Assembly: GCA_030407085.1 (NCBI GenBank)
Contig: CM059583.1
Span: 85,168,001 to 85,232,000 of the forward strand
Direction: 5' to 3'
DNA: 64,000 nt
Source: Trichopria drosophilae
Lineage: Eukaryota > Arthropoda > Insecta > Hymenoptera > Diapriidae
The notes beneath the pieces were generated by a model, which did not search any database, was not told the origin of the DNA, and saw only the letters and a list, made by a program, of their open reading frames with translations. Of the stretch, positions 11,281 to 20,880 are shown in pieces. A program made the position numbers and the translations under genes. The first letter of the stretch is position 1, and each line of letters begins with the position of its first letter.

Positions 11281-11905
11281 TGTTGGTTCATGCCTAAACT
11301 AAATACCGGTCGGATTTAGTTATCAATCAAGAACACATGTGGCGCGGCCTTTCCGCAATTTTCCGGCCCTTGGAAAACTTCGACAAGATTTCGGGAGTCG
11401 CGATCGAATCGTAAGTCTGGTGCATCGGCGTGCCTTTCTGTCGTTGGCTGATTGAGAATTCGCAACCACGCGTGCCTCGCGAGCGATTTTCCTCCTTTTT
11501 TTTTCTCGCAAAATTGCCGATCTCGCTATTTTCATCGCTAAATTGTAATCGTACAACAAACGGGAGACGCCTCATACCGCGAACAAACTTTGTTCATTTT
11601 CCCCGTTTTCTCGAGTGCCGGTTCAGCGCGTCGGTTTCTGTTCGGCCACGTGTGTTCAGAACCGGGCTTTATGTTTCGGCGCCATTTTCTCGCCGTTAGG
11701 TTCAATTGTGATAAAGGACTACGCAAAAGAATGTTGTAAAGTGTGGAATGATCGCAAGGAGGAGCAGAGTAGGCTCATTAAAGTGTTTGGTTTTTCTTTT
11801 TGGTTAATTTTTGGTTATTATTTATTCGCATGGGATCCTGAACCACCCCCGCAGCTAGCGTGCAATCATCCGATATTGCTGAAGATATTGCAGCAGCGAA
11901 CATTT
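11281..11905 (+). repeat. 3' LTR of BEL/Pao element
   Basis: A 625-bp copy of the 5' LTR, ending GCGAACATTT and followed by the target duplication AGTAAG. Sequence then returns to the A-rich host element. Confidence 0.93.
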
Positions 11906-12021
11906 AGTAAGTCTCTACCAATACATTACCAATATTTTATAAAAAAAAAAAAGAAACACATTGTAAAGGATATCAGTATATAATATAGAGTGTGTGCATA
12001 GGCACAATGAAAATACAAAAT

Positions 12022-12031
12022 AAACTTACAG
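12022..12031 (+). promoter_or_regulatory. Candidate 3' splice site before zinc-ribbon ORF
   Basis: AAACTTACAG ends nine bases before the ATG at 12041, parallel to the acceptor at 2102. Its pyrimidine content is modest, so confidence is low. Confidence 0.3.
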
Positions 12032-12040
12032 GAAACAAAG

Positions 12041-12499
12041 ATGAACTTTCCACTAAACGTCTTCCTGAGCACACTGGAAATAGCAGGACGGGATTATTGG
12101 GCATACATGGAACTATACCAAGAAGAATGCCATTTTGCAGACGAAATGCTAGCAACTAGAGAGGAAAAATGGACATATAGGAGCTGTTACGACACCCTTC
12201 CAGAGGAAGAACAAAAAGAGTTTCAACATCTGACAAACGTCCATATTACAACCCCTGAAGGAACGATCATCGACTGCAGTTTCTGCCAACAAAGAATACT
12301 AACAAATAGACCAGCTACAAGTTGCATCAGATGCCTAAACAGGCATATAAGGCGGATAAATGATAGAATAAAAGATCGTGAAATTGGAAAACCGAGGCAA
12401 GCACACAAAATAATCACGGAATTTAAAACACGCACTAGCCCACACGATATAATTATACCAGATCCTGAAAGCGAAGACGAGGGTATCAACGATTTATAA
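12041..12499 (+). CDS. Zinc-ribbon accessory protein with basic helix and acidic tail
   Basis: An intact 152-residue frame from ATG 12041. Residues 1-60 are mixed and acidic (YQEECHFADEM, LPEEEQKEF). A C79-x2-C82-x12-C95-x2-C98 zinc ribbon follows, then a strongly basic stretch (RHIRRINDRIKDREIGKPR, 101-119) and an acidic C-terminus (DPESEDEG, 141-148). A metal-binding module, a basic segment and an acidic tail are features of small nuclear transactivators, but no family is recognised. The only large uninterrupted ORF of the host element, it lies upstream of the palindrome array. It shares cysteine spacing with the ORF at 3688-4179. Confidence 0.5.
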   Translation: MNFPLNVFLSTLEIAGRDYWAYMELYQEECHFADEMLATREEKWTYRSCYDTLPEEEQKEFQHLTNVHITTPEGTIIDCSFCQQRILTNRPATSCIRCLNRHIRRINDRIKDREIGKPRQAHKIITEFKTRTSPHDIIIPDPESEDEGINDL

Positions 12500-12628
12500 T
12501 ACTCCTCGCAAATGCAACATAAAAATATAAATGTAATCGCAAATATGAATGAAAATAAAGAAACCATTACACAACATTATCAACTACTTATGAAAATTAC
12601 GAACAAACAAAAAAAAAACACAAAGCAA

Positions 12629-12820
12629 AATTTTATTAAAAATAACGCAGATTAATGTTAATCTGACGACAACAATTAAAACTAATTTTATTAAAAATAA
12701 CGCAGATTAATGTTAATCTGATGACAATAATTGAATCTAATTTTATTAAAAATAACGCAGATTAATGTTAATCTGACGACAACAATTGAAAAAATAACGC
12801 AGATTAATGTTAATCTGACG
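12629..12820 (+). repeat. Tandem array with four palindromic AGATTAATGTTAATCT boxes
   Basis: The 16-mer occurs at 12649-12664, 12704-12719, 12759-12774 and 12801-12816, spaced 55, 55 and 42 bases apart. It lies in a unit with flanks AAAATAACGC and GACGA. The box is an inverted repeat (AGATTAA-TG-TTAATCT), the form of a dimeric protein-binding site. Partial boxes occur near 2055, 3262 and 12946. It ends about 400 bases before the putative LTR. Confidence 0.85.
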
Positions 12821-13204
12821 AGATGCAAAGAAAAAGTTGTATACAAAACGAAATTATTATAAAATTCAGATCAATCCGGATCTATCGACAAACAAAATGT
12901 AAACAAAGGTTTCCTCAGAGTATATAAAATGTCAAAACTCCGTCATAGATTAATGTTAGGTTTGATATGATGAAGCAACTAGGCATATTTTAACTTTCGT
13001 ACGAACTATGTTCGCGATCTTCTTAGGACTTATCGTAGTAACACACGAATGAAAAGGAAATAAATGAGAAAACACTTCATCAATTTACATGATTACTAAT
13101 AAAAATTCTATGCTCAAAATAATATCATATAAATGTTTCGAGCACAAAATAGCACACAAATTATCATACCTAGCGAAGTAAACTGGAGGACCAGTTCTGA
13201 CTAA

Positions 13205-13213
13205 CGAGGGGGG
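13205..13213 (+). promoter_or_regulatory. Putative polypurine tract of the A-rich element
   Basis: The run GAGGGGGG directly precedes TGTTACG. Position and composition fit the plus-strand primer before a 3' LTR. Confidence 0.45.
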
Positions 13214-15284
13214 TGTTACGTGCCCGTAACTGTCACAATATATAGGAACAACCGATTATAAGAAACCTTACTTACCGTTTGCAGTAGCCAAAAGAACAGA
13301 TATTAATACTAGGAATTTAGGCACAGCGATATCTATAGCTTATACTAACAAACTAAAAGCACCCTTTCACCCGCTAGATAACTCAACTGAACACAGAGAA
13401 AAATCTGACGTATCGACCCCAGCCGATAAATCCCGGCTCAACACATTTACCCATAAGTTCTATATTACCGACAAGCTTACACATTTGTAGAATACCCCAA
13501 AAAAAACTTACAAAAATACAAACCAGTAAAAACAAACTCTTTCATAAATAAAAACATTACAAAAATAATTTTATTAATATTTTTTTCCATTAGAAAACTC
13601 TGCCGTGTTAAAAAGATTGGCTTCTTAAAAAGAGTATATCAACAAGTTCCCCTCGGTTTCCCAGAGTCATAAAAATTCCTAAACCATCGACAGCTAAACA
13701 AAGAACATAGATATGAGAACTCACACATACAAATATTCTTTCAAAATTATACAACATATATAAATCTTTAATTTAAACAAAAGCCAATAGAAAATACTAA
13801 CATCCGACAATATAATATGATGCAACATAATTTTCTGCACATTTTGAGTACAAACAAAATATAATTAAAACCATAATTTACTATAACAAATAATTCTATA
13901 AATAAAACAGAATAATTAAATAAACATCTCTTTCTTTAACTACCAACCCAAATTAAGACAAAAATCATTTCCAACAACATACGCTAGAATTTATCAACAA
14001 ATAAATTGTTTCTTTTTAACGAACTTATCCACATGCACATATACAGGCACCAATACAACTGCACATCCCAGCCACGCCCAAACTATGAGAATATATTTTA
14101 ATTTATACATAAAATAATAAATAAACATGAACACGAAACAAAATATTATTACTCGTAATAATTTTCTTTACGTTTTTATATAGAAAAACCTCTGGAATAA
14201 TTTAGAGAAACCCCTGAAAACAATAAAAACAATATTGACTAGGACAAACCAATTCCAATGCTTAACTAACAAATCCTGCATGTATTATTAACAGTAACAA
14301 GTATCAGCAATTCTCTTTACTTGCGTACAGACATACATTTTTCGAATTAACTATTTAAGCAATAATGACGATGATTAATATCTGTTCTTCACGTTAAATT
14401 ATAAGATAGTCTATTTGCACAATAATCAACGAACTACATGGCTCTTTATACATTAAAATACTTAAAAACAATTGCTCATAAATAATTAATAACCGACGCG
14501 TTAATTAAGTCAATTTCTCGATTGTTTAAAATATATTTATCAAGATCAAAACTAATTTTGCGAATTATTCCACTTCTAAACATGTTACGAAGTTTTTGGC
14601 CTTCCAAAAAGTAAGTATTAGCTTCACCCTCTTCCTCCTTTTCCCTCTCTCCCCTTCCCATTTTTTTGGGATCGACTGGAGATACTGGCTACCGAGCGGC
14701 GAACGTTGGTCTTCGACCACGTCGAGCTTCTCCGTGGTGAGCCTTCGGTTCGATCCACCTGGTGCCAGCCCAGTTCTGGACCCGCAGGATACCCCTTTTT
14801 TTTATTAGGGATCGATAAAAGGGTGCCCAGCAGCGCCGTCGACTAAGGCGGGCCCGTCTTCGGTTACATGCCCAGTGGTCCGTGTGGGGCGCCCATTTTG
14901 CCAGGAGACTTTACCCCAAAAATTCAAGTAATCCGGTCACCAGCGAGCGACTAGCGGAGCTTTGTCAGCTCCCGGCGGCTCCTCCTACTCCTCTTCCTCC
15001 TCCTCCTCCTTCTCCTCCATCTGACCCACTCCCTGGATCCCCTCCTGAACCCAAGAGAAAAATCTCCCTTCAGGAGTATAGGGAAAGAAATGTACAAAAA
15101 AGAACTTATTGAATAAATTACATTTTACCTCCGAACCTGAGCATTAATTATTTTACCCTCGTCTTTCCTCCTGGTCCAGCAGCCTCCGTTCACATACGAA
15201 CCCCGGATTGTCCCTTCAGGATCCTCCTTTCGACCGTCCAAAATTGGTGCCTCTGTTTCAAGAGCACTAATTTGGGACGTAACA
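13214..15284 (+). repeat. Putative 3' LTR, TGTTACG...CGTAACA
   Basis: Starts TGTTACG after a purine tract and may end CGTAACA at 15278-15284, giving matching inverted ends over about 2.07 kb. A TATA-like GATAAAAG at about 14815 and AATAAA near 15113 are in the order expected for U3-R-U5. The first 1.4 kb is AT-rich; 14640-15284 is GC- and pyrimidine-rich. The partner LTR is outside the window, so the right boundary is unproven. Another TGTTACG LTR, a solo one, is found at 42301. Confidence 0.42.
14818..15112 (+). CDS. Proline-rich ORF with basic SLQEYRERN tail, inside putative LTR
   Basis: Open frame of about 97 codons without ATG. It has an arginine-rich start, then a proline run (about 35 residues rich in PP), then PKRKISLQEYRERN at the end, terminating at TGA 15110-15112. 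The K/R-K-x-SL-x-EYR pattern also occurs in unrelated chromatin proteins, so it is not diagnostic. It may be the last exon of a spliced product of the element, or chance. Confidence 0.25.
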
Positions 15285-15414
15285 TTACAAAGAAGGTACC
15301 GGCATTAAACACAAAAGTCTTATATTGTTATCAGAAAAAATGTTAATTGCTTATAGGACAAGGACAAAGGGAATATAATAATTCCTTATATTACGGAAAA
15401 CTTTGATCCGAAAA

Positions 15415-15770
15415 AAATAATTTATTTCAGCGATGAGGCCAAGCAACTCTTCAAAAATAAATTTCAAATGAAAAACTTTGTCCAGCATGAACTTTGGAGT
15501 AAAAGCTGAATGTCATGTACATGTGACTGCGCATGTAAAAGAAGCCTCAGATGGTATTGGCGCAACGTTCAAAAGAGAAGCTGCGCGACACAGTTTTTTG
15601 TCTAAGCCGTCTGGAGCCATTTTATCCCATGAAAAACTTGTAAAATGGGGAGAGAACTATTTTACAAGTATTAAAGTATTTTATTATAGTCGCAAAACGT
15701 GTGACAGCGTAGACAGATTTCACAAAAGTAGATTCAGCGAATCCCCATCAGTGTTTCTTAGTCCATGAGA
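15415..15770 (+). pseudogene. Frameshifted remnant of an unidentified element protein
   Basis: Two frames join naturally near 15485: first SDEAKQLFKNKF up to a TGA, then, shifted, HVTAHVKEASDGIGATFKR. The style matches a protein I associate with arthropod mobile elements, but I cannot name the family. No neighbouring parts remain. Confidence 0.3.
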
Positions 15771-16403
15771 ATAAACAATTATACATACACATTGGTCAAA
15801 TTAATAGCTTAATTTAGAGTCCTCGTACAACTCTTTCCATCAAAATAAATTTTGTTGGCGTGGAAAATTAGAATCAATTTAATGAATTCTGATTACATTT
15901 TCAGCCATATTAAGTAAGCCATCTCGAATTTTGTTTTTGGCTACGCTGCATGGAAAATTAGACATAAAGAGCAAATGTTTAAGCCCTAGTAGAACTCTCT
16001 AGGTCAAAAATATTTTTGGATGGATAGGAGTCTCCCGTTGACGTGGAATGCTCAATATATCGTATCGAATATTTATTTATGATGCCCTGGCTGTGTATTA
16101 TGACTTTGCCTTGGGACTGAATAACTTCATATTACATGCGTTTAGTATAAAATATCAGCTCCCTTGAATGTTATTAACATAAATGATTATAACTAATTAC
16201 TTACATACTAAGTTAACTAAACGTAACGGACATTAAAATTAAGAATGAAGTTCACTACAGAGGACTCAGTCTGAGGCGCTCCAAATAGCCAATGAGTTCA
16301 AATCGAAAAGTGTTTGAGTGTAAATATCACACCTAAGTATTAAATTATAGAATAGCAAGTATAACTGTACATGATATGCTCTAAAACTATGTGACTAAAA
16401 TAA
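15771..16403. other. AT-rich stretch, likely 3' untranslated part of the minus-strand LINE
   Basis: No ORF. The right part (from about 16330) lies just downstream of the LINE stop codon on the minus strand. The remainder shows nothing recognisable. Confidence 0.35.
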
Positions 16404-17197
16404 TTACATTTGTATACAGAGAACTGATCGATTTGAGTCACCGAGTCTTGTGATAGATGTGTCTGCGTGCAGCGATTGCCTAAAAATTTGCATTGACGCC
16501 ACATCACTGATTTCTAGTGAGAGTTCATTCCACAGTCTAGCTGCCAGTACCGCGAATAATTTTTGATACATTGCAGTTTTAACTTGTCGAACTTATAGTA
16601 CTTCCGTCGATACCCTAGTGACTCGCAAGTTTGTGTATGATCTCAGTGAAAAGCGAGTAAACAAATATGTTGGCAAACTGTACATTAGTATATTACGCGT
16701 AATCGTGGCAACAAAATACAATCTTCTATATTTTAACGGAATCCATCCAAGTTTGCGCCTGTACGGTGTAACACTACATTCCCGTTTCAGATTAAATATA
16801 AAGCGTCCACAGGAATTAAGTAGCCGCAGAAGTTTATCACTCTGCGCTCGAGAAATAACCGCTCACAATATGCAACGCAGCAATAATCTAGGTACGGATA
16901 GGTAATTAAGAGCCACAACCAGATTTCGCCTGAGTGTCATAGAGATCATGTTCTTGTTATGTTTTAGGCGGTAAGGTGTGGAATTTAACTTTCGCGATAA
17001 ATTATTTAGCTGTGAATTCCACGTAAGTGCGAAATCGAGCTTTAATCCAAAGTTTACCGCCTCCTTAACAACAGGAATTCGCTAACCTTCTACCACAAAA
17101 GAGGGATAATCAGAGGGATCAAATCAATTAATAATCAATTACGAACCGAACAGCATTCCCTTTGTTTTTATATTATGTTAAATGGCAGTCCATTGGT

Positions 17198-17926
17198 TCA
17201 GAAATATCGTACTACGGCATCAATATCCTGATTCACCATGTAAATCGTAGATTCTAATTCTGAATATTTGCAACGTAGCGTTATTTGCAAATCATCTGCA
17301 TAAAGTATATGTAAAGAATGCTGCAGGATATCATTAACAATGATACTAAAAAGAAGTGGACCTAAAACTGATCCTTGCGGAACGCCTGCGAGGACTTCAT
17401 TTATTGTATTCGGACATTTCCCCATTTCTCCCTTAGACAGCTTGTTTACGTCCGTTAAGATATGAGGCAAACCATCGTAGTGCTGAAGAGGAAATACCGA
17501 GTGCCTTCAGTTTAAGGAGTAGGATTGGTGTATCGACTGTATCAAAAGCCTTCAAAAAATCAAACAAGATTAAGATTGTTACCATCTGATCTTTCATTAC
17601 CTTCCTCACATAATCACAAGCAGATATTACGCCGTTTGAGTGCTGTGGTACTTTTTTAAGCCGGATTGAAATGGGTCTAATAAATTTTTAGTTAATAAGT
17701 AATCCATAAGCTGCTCATATACTAGACGTTCCAATAATTTAGGCAATATTGAAAAAATAGCTATTGGACGAAAATCAGATAAGCTGTTAGGCGACAGTAT
17801 CTTATTCAGCGTCGTAATCAGAGCTTTCCTCCTGGCTTCAGGGAATACGCCATTTTGCAGAGACTCATTAAAAACATCTAAGAGATGGTAAATTATTGCT
17901 GGTAAGGGCGTCAAGAGAAGGCGCAA
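17198..17926 (-). pseudogene. LINE reverse transcriptase (frameshifted)
   Basis: 17926-17627 carries the RT fingers region ([22 protein letters not shown], then [16 protein letters not shown]). A broken stretch contains the motif FDFLKAFDTVDT in another frame. 17470-17198 has AGVPQGSVLGPLLFSI and the catalytic box YADD. Together these are the non-LTR RT core blocks. Copying would prime from nicked target DNA; this copy is dead. Confidence 0.85.
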
Positions 17927-18155
17927 GTCAATGCCATCAGCTCCTATAACATTTTTTAAATTCTTTTAACACATTCTAGTAACCACGTTTTTTTTATAGA
18001 TTTAAAATTGAAGGGATCCGATATATCGGGTTCAGTAAAGATATCATTGGGGACTTGAACATACGAGTGGTATAGATGAGGATGTGAGATAGAAGTAAAA
18101 TATGAATTAAAATTATCCACTGTGTCAGGGAGCGATGGACATTCTGACTTGCCCT

Positions 18156-18434
18156 TTATGAGTCCAATCTGTGCAGTTCAGGACATATTGCCGACGGTAA
18201 TGCCACATTTTGTAACCATTTAGAATAATATTTTGTGTGTGCATTAAAGACAAGGCGCCTCACCTTTTTCCTGAGTTCCTTACACTCTGCCCACGCCGCA
18301 AGATCTCTGTATCTATTATATCGCTTATAATTTAAATCTCGGGTTTTTATTAAAGAAATTCTTTCGGTAGTTATCCACGGTTTATACATCTTGCGCGGCG
18401 TAAATGTTCTAATCGGTGCATGTGCATCATACAA
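18156..18434 (-). pseudogene. LINE ORF2 endonuclease-RT linker
   Basis: The frame begins DAHAPIRTF and contains KPWITTERISLIKTRDLNYK, the typical basic linker between endonuclease and RT of Jockey-group LINEs. It directly adjoins the SINE at 18451, which separates it from the endonuclease. Confidence 0.7.
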
Positions 18435-18450
18435 ACGCAGAAGTTCAGTT

Positions 18451-18927
18451 AAAGGATAAAGGATTTGGAATTTTCCCCCGCTTTAATGACTTAGATGCCT
18501 ATTCGCGGGTCGGCTCTCGGGTGGAGAGGTATAGGATGGACAACACACAGACATTATACATGACGCAACAGGACGACACAATACCCACCCAGAGCCAGTC
18601 CCCCCTACCCCAATATCGGTACCACCAGCAGATTCGGAGGTCTGTGCCATAGCGAGTACGACGCGGGGCTTGTCCCATCTTTATCCGTGATAAGACTCAA
18701 GACGTACCGACCGCGGATAAGACGCTGACGGTACCGATAACTGCCGACGGGGGTCGGCAGCGGTCCCAAATTCGTACCTTCGCCCAGCAACGTTCCCCGG
18801 TTATTTCACACTGGACATAAGCAGAGAAAATTGCACGGACGGGGGTTCGAACTCGGGACCTTCGCGACATTCAGATTGGGCGGACTAAGACTGCCGCCTC
18901 AGCCCGTATGACCATCACGCCAACTCT
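18451..18927 (-). mobile_element. tRNA-derived SINE with perfect 18-bp target duplication
   Basis: Flanked by AAACGCAGAAGTTCAGTT at 18433-18450 and 18928-18945. On the minus strand the right end is a tRNA-like head with a B-box form (GAGTTCGAACCCC), followed by a body and a TCCTTT-type tail at the left end. Two further copies are at 43084 and 62765. Inserted in the minus-strand LINE. Confidence 0.9.
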
Positions 18928-18966
18928 AAACGCAGAAGTTCAGTTGTTAAAATGTCTTCTTGCTAC

Positions 18967-19762
18967 TTACGTTTTCAGCACGGTAAAACGACGCCCAATC
19001 TGATTGGCGTATATCCTCAATCGCTCTTTAGAGAATTGTCGGAAATCGCGACACGTCATTTTATTCGGGGATACAGTTGGGATTTTAACTGAATGTGTGA
19101 AAAAAATGAAATCGAGGTGGGATAAGTCCGGTCCATTAGTCTGACCGTAATTAACGATCTTCTCACAGTCATCTACTAAACAATGATCTATCCAAGACTC
19201 AGAATTGTTCGTACGATACGCTGGAGAAAATAATAGAATGGACAGCTTGTAGGTGTAGGCAAAGTTGTTTAAATAATCTGTGTCAGATGAGCTTTTACAT
19301 AGATCTATATTGAGATCACCTAGGCAAATTATATTTTTGTACAGATGCTGCGTTTTAAGCAATTCTGCTTCCAATTCTCTAAATAGGGATGTGTTATGTA
19401 GCCGATACACAGAGATTAATAAAATCGAAGATGCAGATGGAAACATTAATTCAACGAACAAAAACTCAGTTTTCAACTTGCTAAGTGGGATTGCAATCAT
19501 GGACGAGGCTAAGATTATTCTCGATTGCTATAAGTCGTGTTCATAAATACATACTCCCTCACCCCTCTTGCATTGCCGGTCAGAACGATGAAAAATATAA
19601 TTATTAATCGGCACAATATCATCATGCACAGTTTTGGTGAGCCAGGATTCTGAGATGCAAATTGCATGGAATTTATTTTCTGAAAAGTAGTGCCGAAGTA
19701 TGGTCATTTTGCCCTTAGCTTTCAGAGACTGTGAATTTATAAGTTGTTAGCGCAAGATAGAG
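18967..19762 (-). pseudogene. LINE apurinic-type endonuclease domain
   Basis: 19762-19546 reads through LRHYFSENKFHAICISESWL and the NN-YIFHRSDR block, then a stop. 19500-18967 continues with IICLGDLNIDL (the GD-x-N catalytic region) and LSHLDFIFF near the end. These are the APE-like endonuclease blocks of non-LTR elements that nick the target. The usual final SDH appears here as LSHLD, consistent with decay. Confidence 0.75.
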
Positions 19763-20232
19763 AAGATAATATAGAAGTAATTATCACCTACTTTATTACA
19801 GGATATTGATTTTCTATACGTATTTCTAACATTATAAACTTTTTTGTAATGTACACTATCGCATGACCTTGTAGTAGATGCCAGAACTGATGAGGATCTG
19901 GATGATGGAAAATTCATTGATACTTGCAGCATAATTTGAGATTCATCACTTATTTGTATAATTGGCGAGTTATTCCTGTTATTTATACTCGTAGATATTT
20001 GATGTCATGAGGTGATTTTCTTCAGATCATCTTCAGATAATATTTCGATGCGCAGTTTGTCTCTTTCCGGTCTGTAGTGTTCCGGCCTTTATAGATATAC
20101 ACCGACCGATTTATTTATATCACCTGTGATTATTCCACGTGTCTTCTTTTTCACAGTTAGTATTTCCAATGGCAGGAACTCATTGATATAGATCTGAATT
20201 TTGGGGTAATTGGGACTTACGCTATGAGCTGT

Positions 20233-20850
20233 TTATGTCTTGCGATTTCTAATGGCCTTTATAAAGTCTGAACGTAACCAAGGATTAGATAATCTGGCAA
20301 TTATTAATCTGGGACGATTTGTTTTAGCAGTTACTGTTCTTTGCGACGTACTTGGTACAGCTATAGCAGGTGTCTTATTAAGACGAGACTTCAATCGATG
20401 AATCGAACTTACATCTCTTGCGCGTATAGCGCCGTGTAAGGCTTCAGCCATTTTGAGCATGATGGCATCCAAATCATCTTCAGTAGATTCAGGCAAACAC
20501 GATATAATCAAGTCACCATTTCTGATATCGTACGCCGCCGTAGCTCTATCCCTTAAGACTGTACTCATCTGAGTTTGTAGTGTCGATACTGACGACTTAA
20601 TCTCTAGTTTAGTCGACAGATCTGCATGTAAATTGTCATAGCTGGCGCAAAGTTCCGCATGCTGTTTAGCTTGTAGAGCACAAAACTCTTGAAAATTCGT
20701 AGTAGTAAAATAAAGTTCAGCTGCGTCTGATACTGCACTATCTACAGACGAAACACTATTTGAGAGCGGATTGAAATAAGCCTGCTTGAATAACGGATGG
20801 ATCTCCAGCACGCTTGCTAACCGGTGCCATACAACAGATGAACTGCTCAT
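20233..20850 (-). pseudogene. LINE ORF1 protein
   Basis: A 205-residue frame from ATG 20850. The first half is Ser-rich with a likely coiled coil (ALQAKQHAELCASYDNLHAD). The second half has DLIISCLPESTEDDL and RPRLIIARLSNPWLRSDFI, which resemble the RRM-like/esterase-linked ORF1 of CR1/Jockey-type LINEs. It would bind element RNA. Stop at 20233; the endonuclease follows downstream. Confidence 0.6.
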
Positions 20851-20880
20851 AAGGAGTGTGGTGTCGGACGCGCCACGTGT

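Larger units (their letters stand above)
4680..11905 (+). mobile_element. BEL/Pao LTR retrotransposon, near-complete
   Basis: Two 625-bp direct repeats (4680-5304 and 11281-11905) flank a gag-pol polyprotein. The AGTAAG target duplication is at 4674-4679 and 11906-11911. The LTRs differ at about six positions by eye, so roughly 99% identity and a recent insertion. The primer-binding site follows the 5' LTR. The domain order gag (DUF1759), zinc knuckles, protease (DUF1758), RT, RNase H, integrase, DUF5641 is diagnostic of BEL/Pao. It sits inside the A-rich element in the same orientation. Probably not self-sufficient because of an in-frame TGA at 9609. Confidence 0.95.
1..15284 (+). mobile_element. 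Complex A-rich envelope-bearing element, 3' part (interrupted by BEL/Pao)
   Basis: The plus strand of 1-4679 and 11912-13213 is strongly A-rich, unlike the BEL/Pao between them. It carries four ORFs in one orientation: two related glycoproteins and two zinc-ribbon proteins. They are followed by a palindrome array, a purine tract (GAGGGGGG ending at 13213) and a TGTTACG terminus. The order envelope, accessory genes, purine tract, LTR is that of an LTR retroelement with extra 3' genes. No gag or pol is seen; they would lie left of base 1. The BEL/Pao at 4680-11905 splits it, as its AGTAAG target duplication shows. Joining the two halves is well supported; calling the whole an LTR element is inference. 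Confidence 0.5.
16404..20880 (-). mobile_element. CR1/Jockey-like LINE, degraded, with nested SINE
   Basis: On the minus strand: ORF1 (20850-20233), endonuclease (about 19760-18967), linker (18434-18156), RT (about 17926-17198) and a C-terminus ending at TAA about 16404. The last segment reads LAARLWNELSLEI, the R-LWN-x-LP-like motif near the end of CR1/Jockey-group ORF2. Many stops and frameshifts mark it as old. A SINE at 18451-18927 splits it between endonuclease and linker. Confidence 0.85.

Noticed and set aside
12640..12820. CRISPR array
   Set aside because: Repeats are palindromic boxes in near-identical tandem units without unique spacers, in a eukaryotic genome.
16618..16905. Plus-strand 95-codon ORF
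   Set aside because: It is the reverse of LINE ORF2 C-terminal code on the minus strand.
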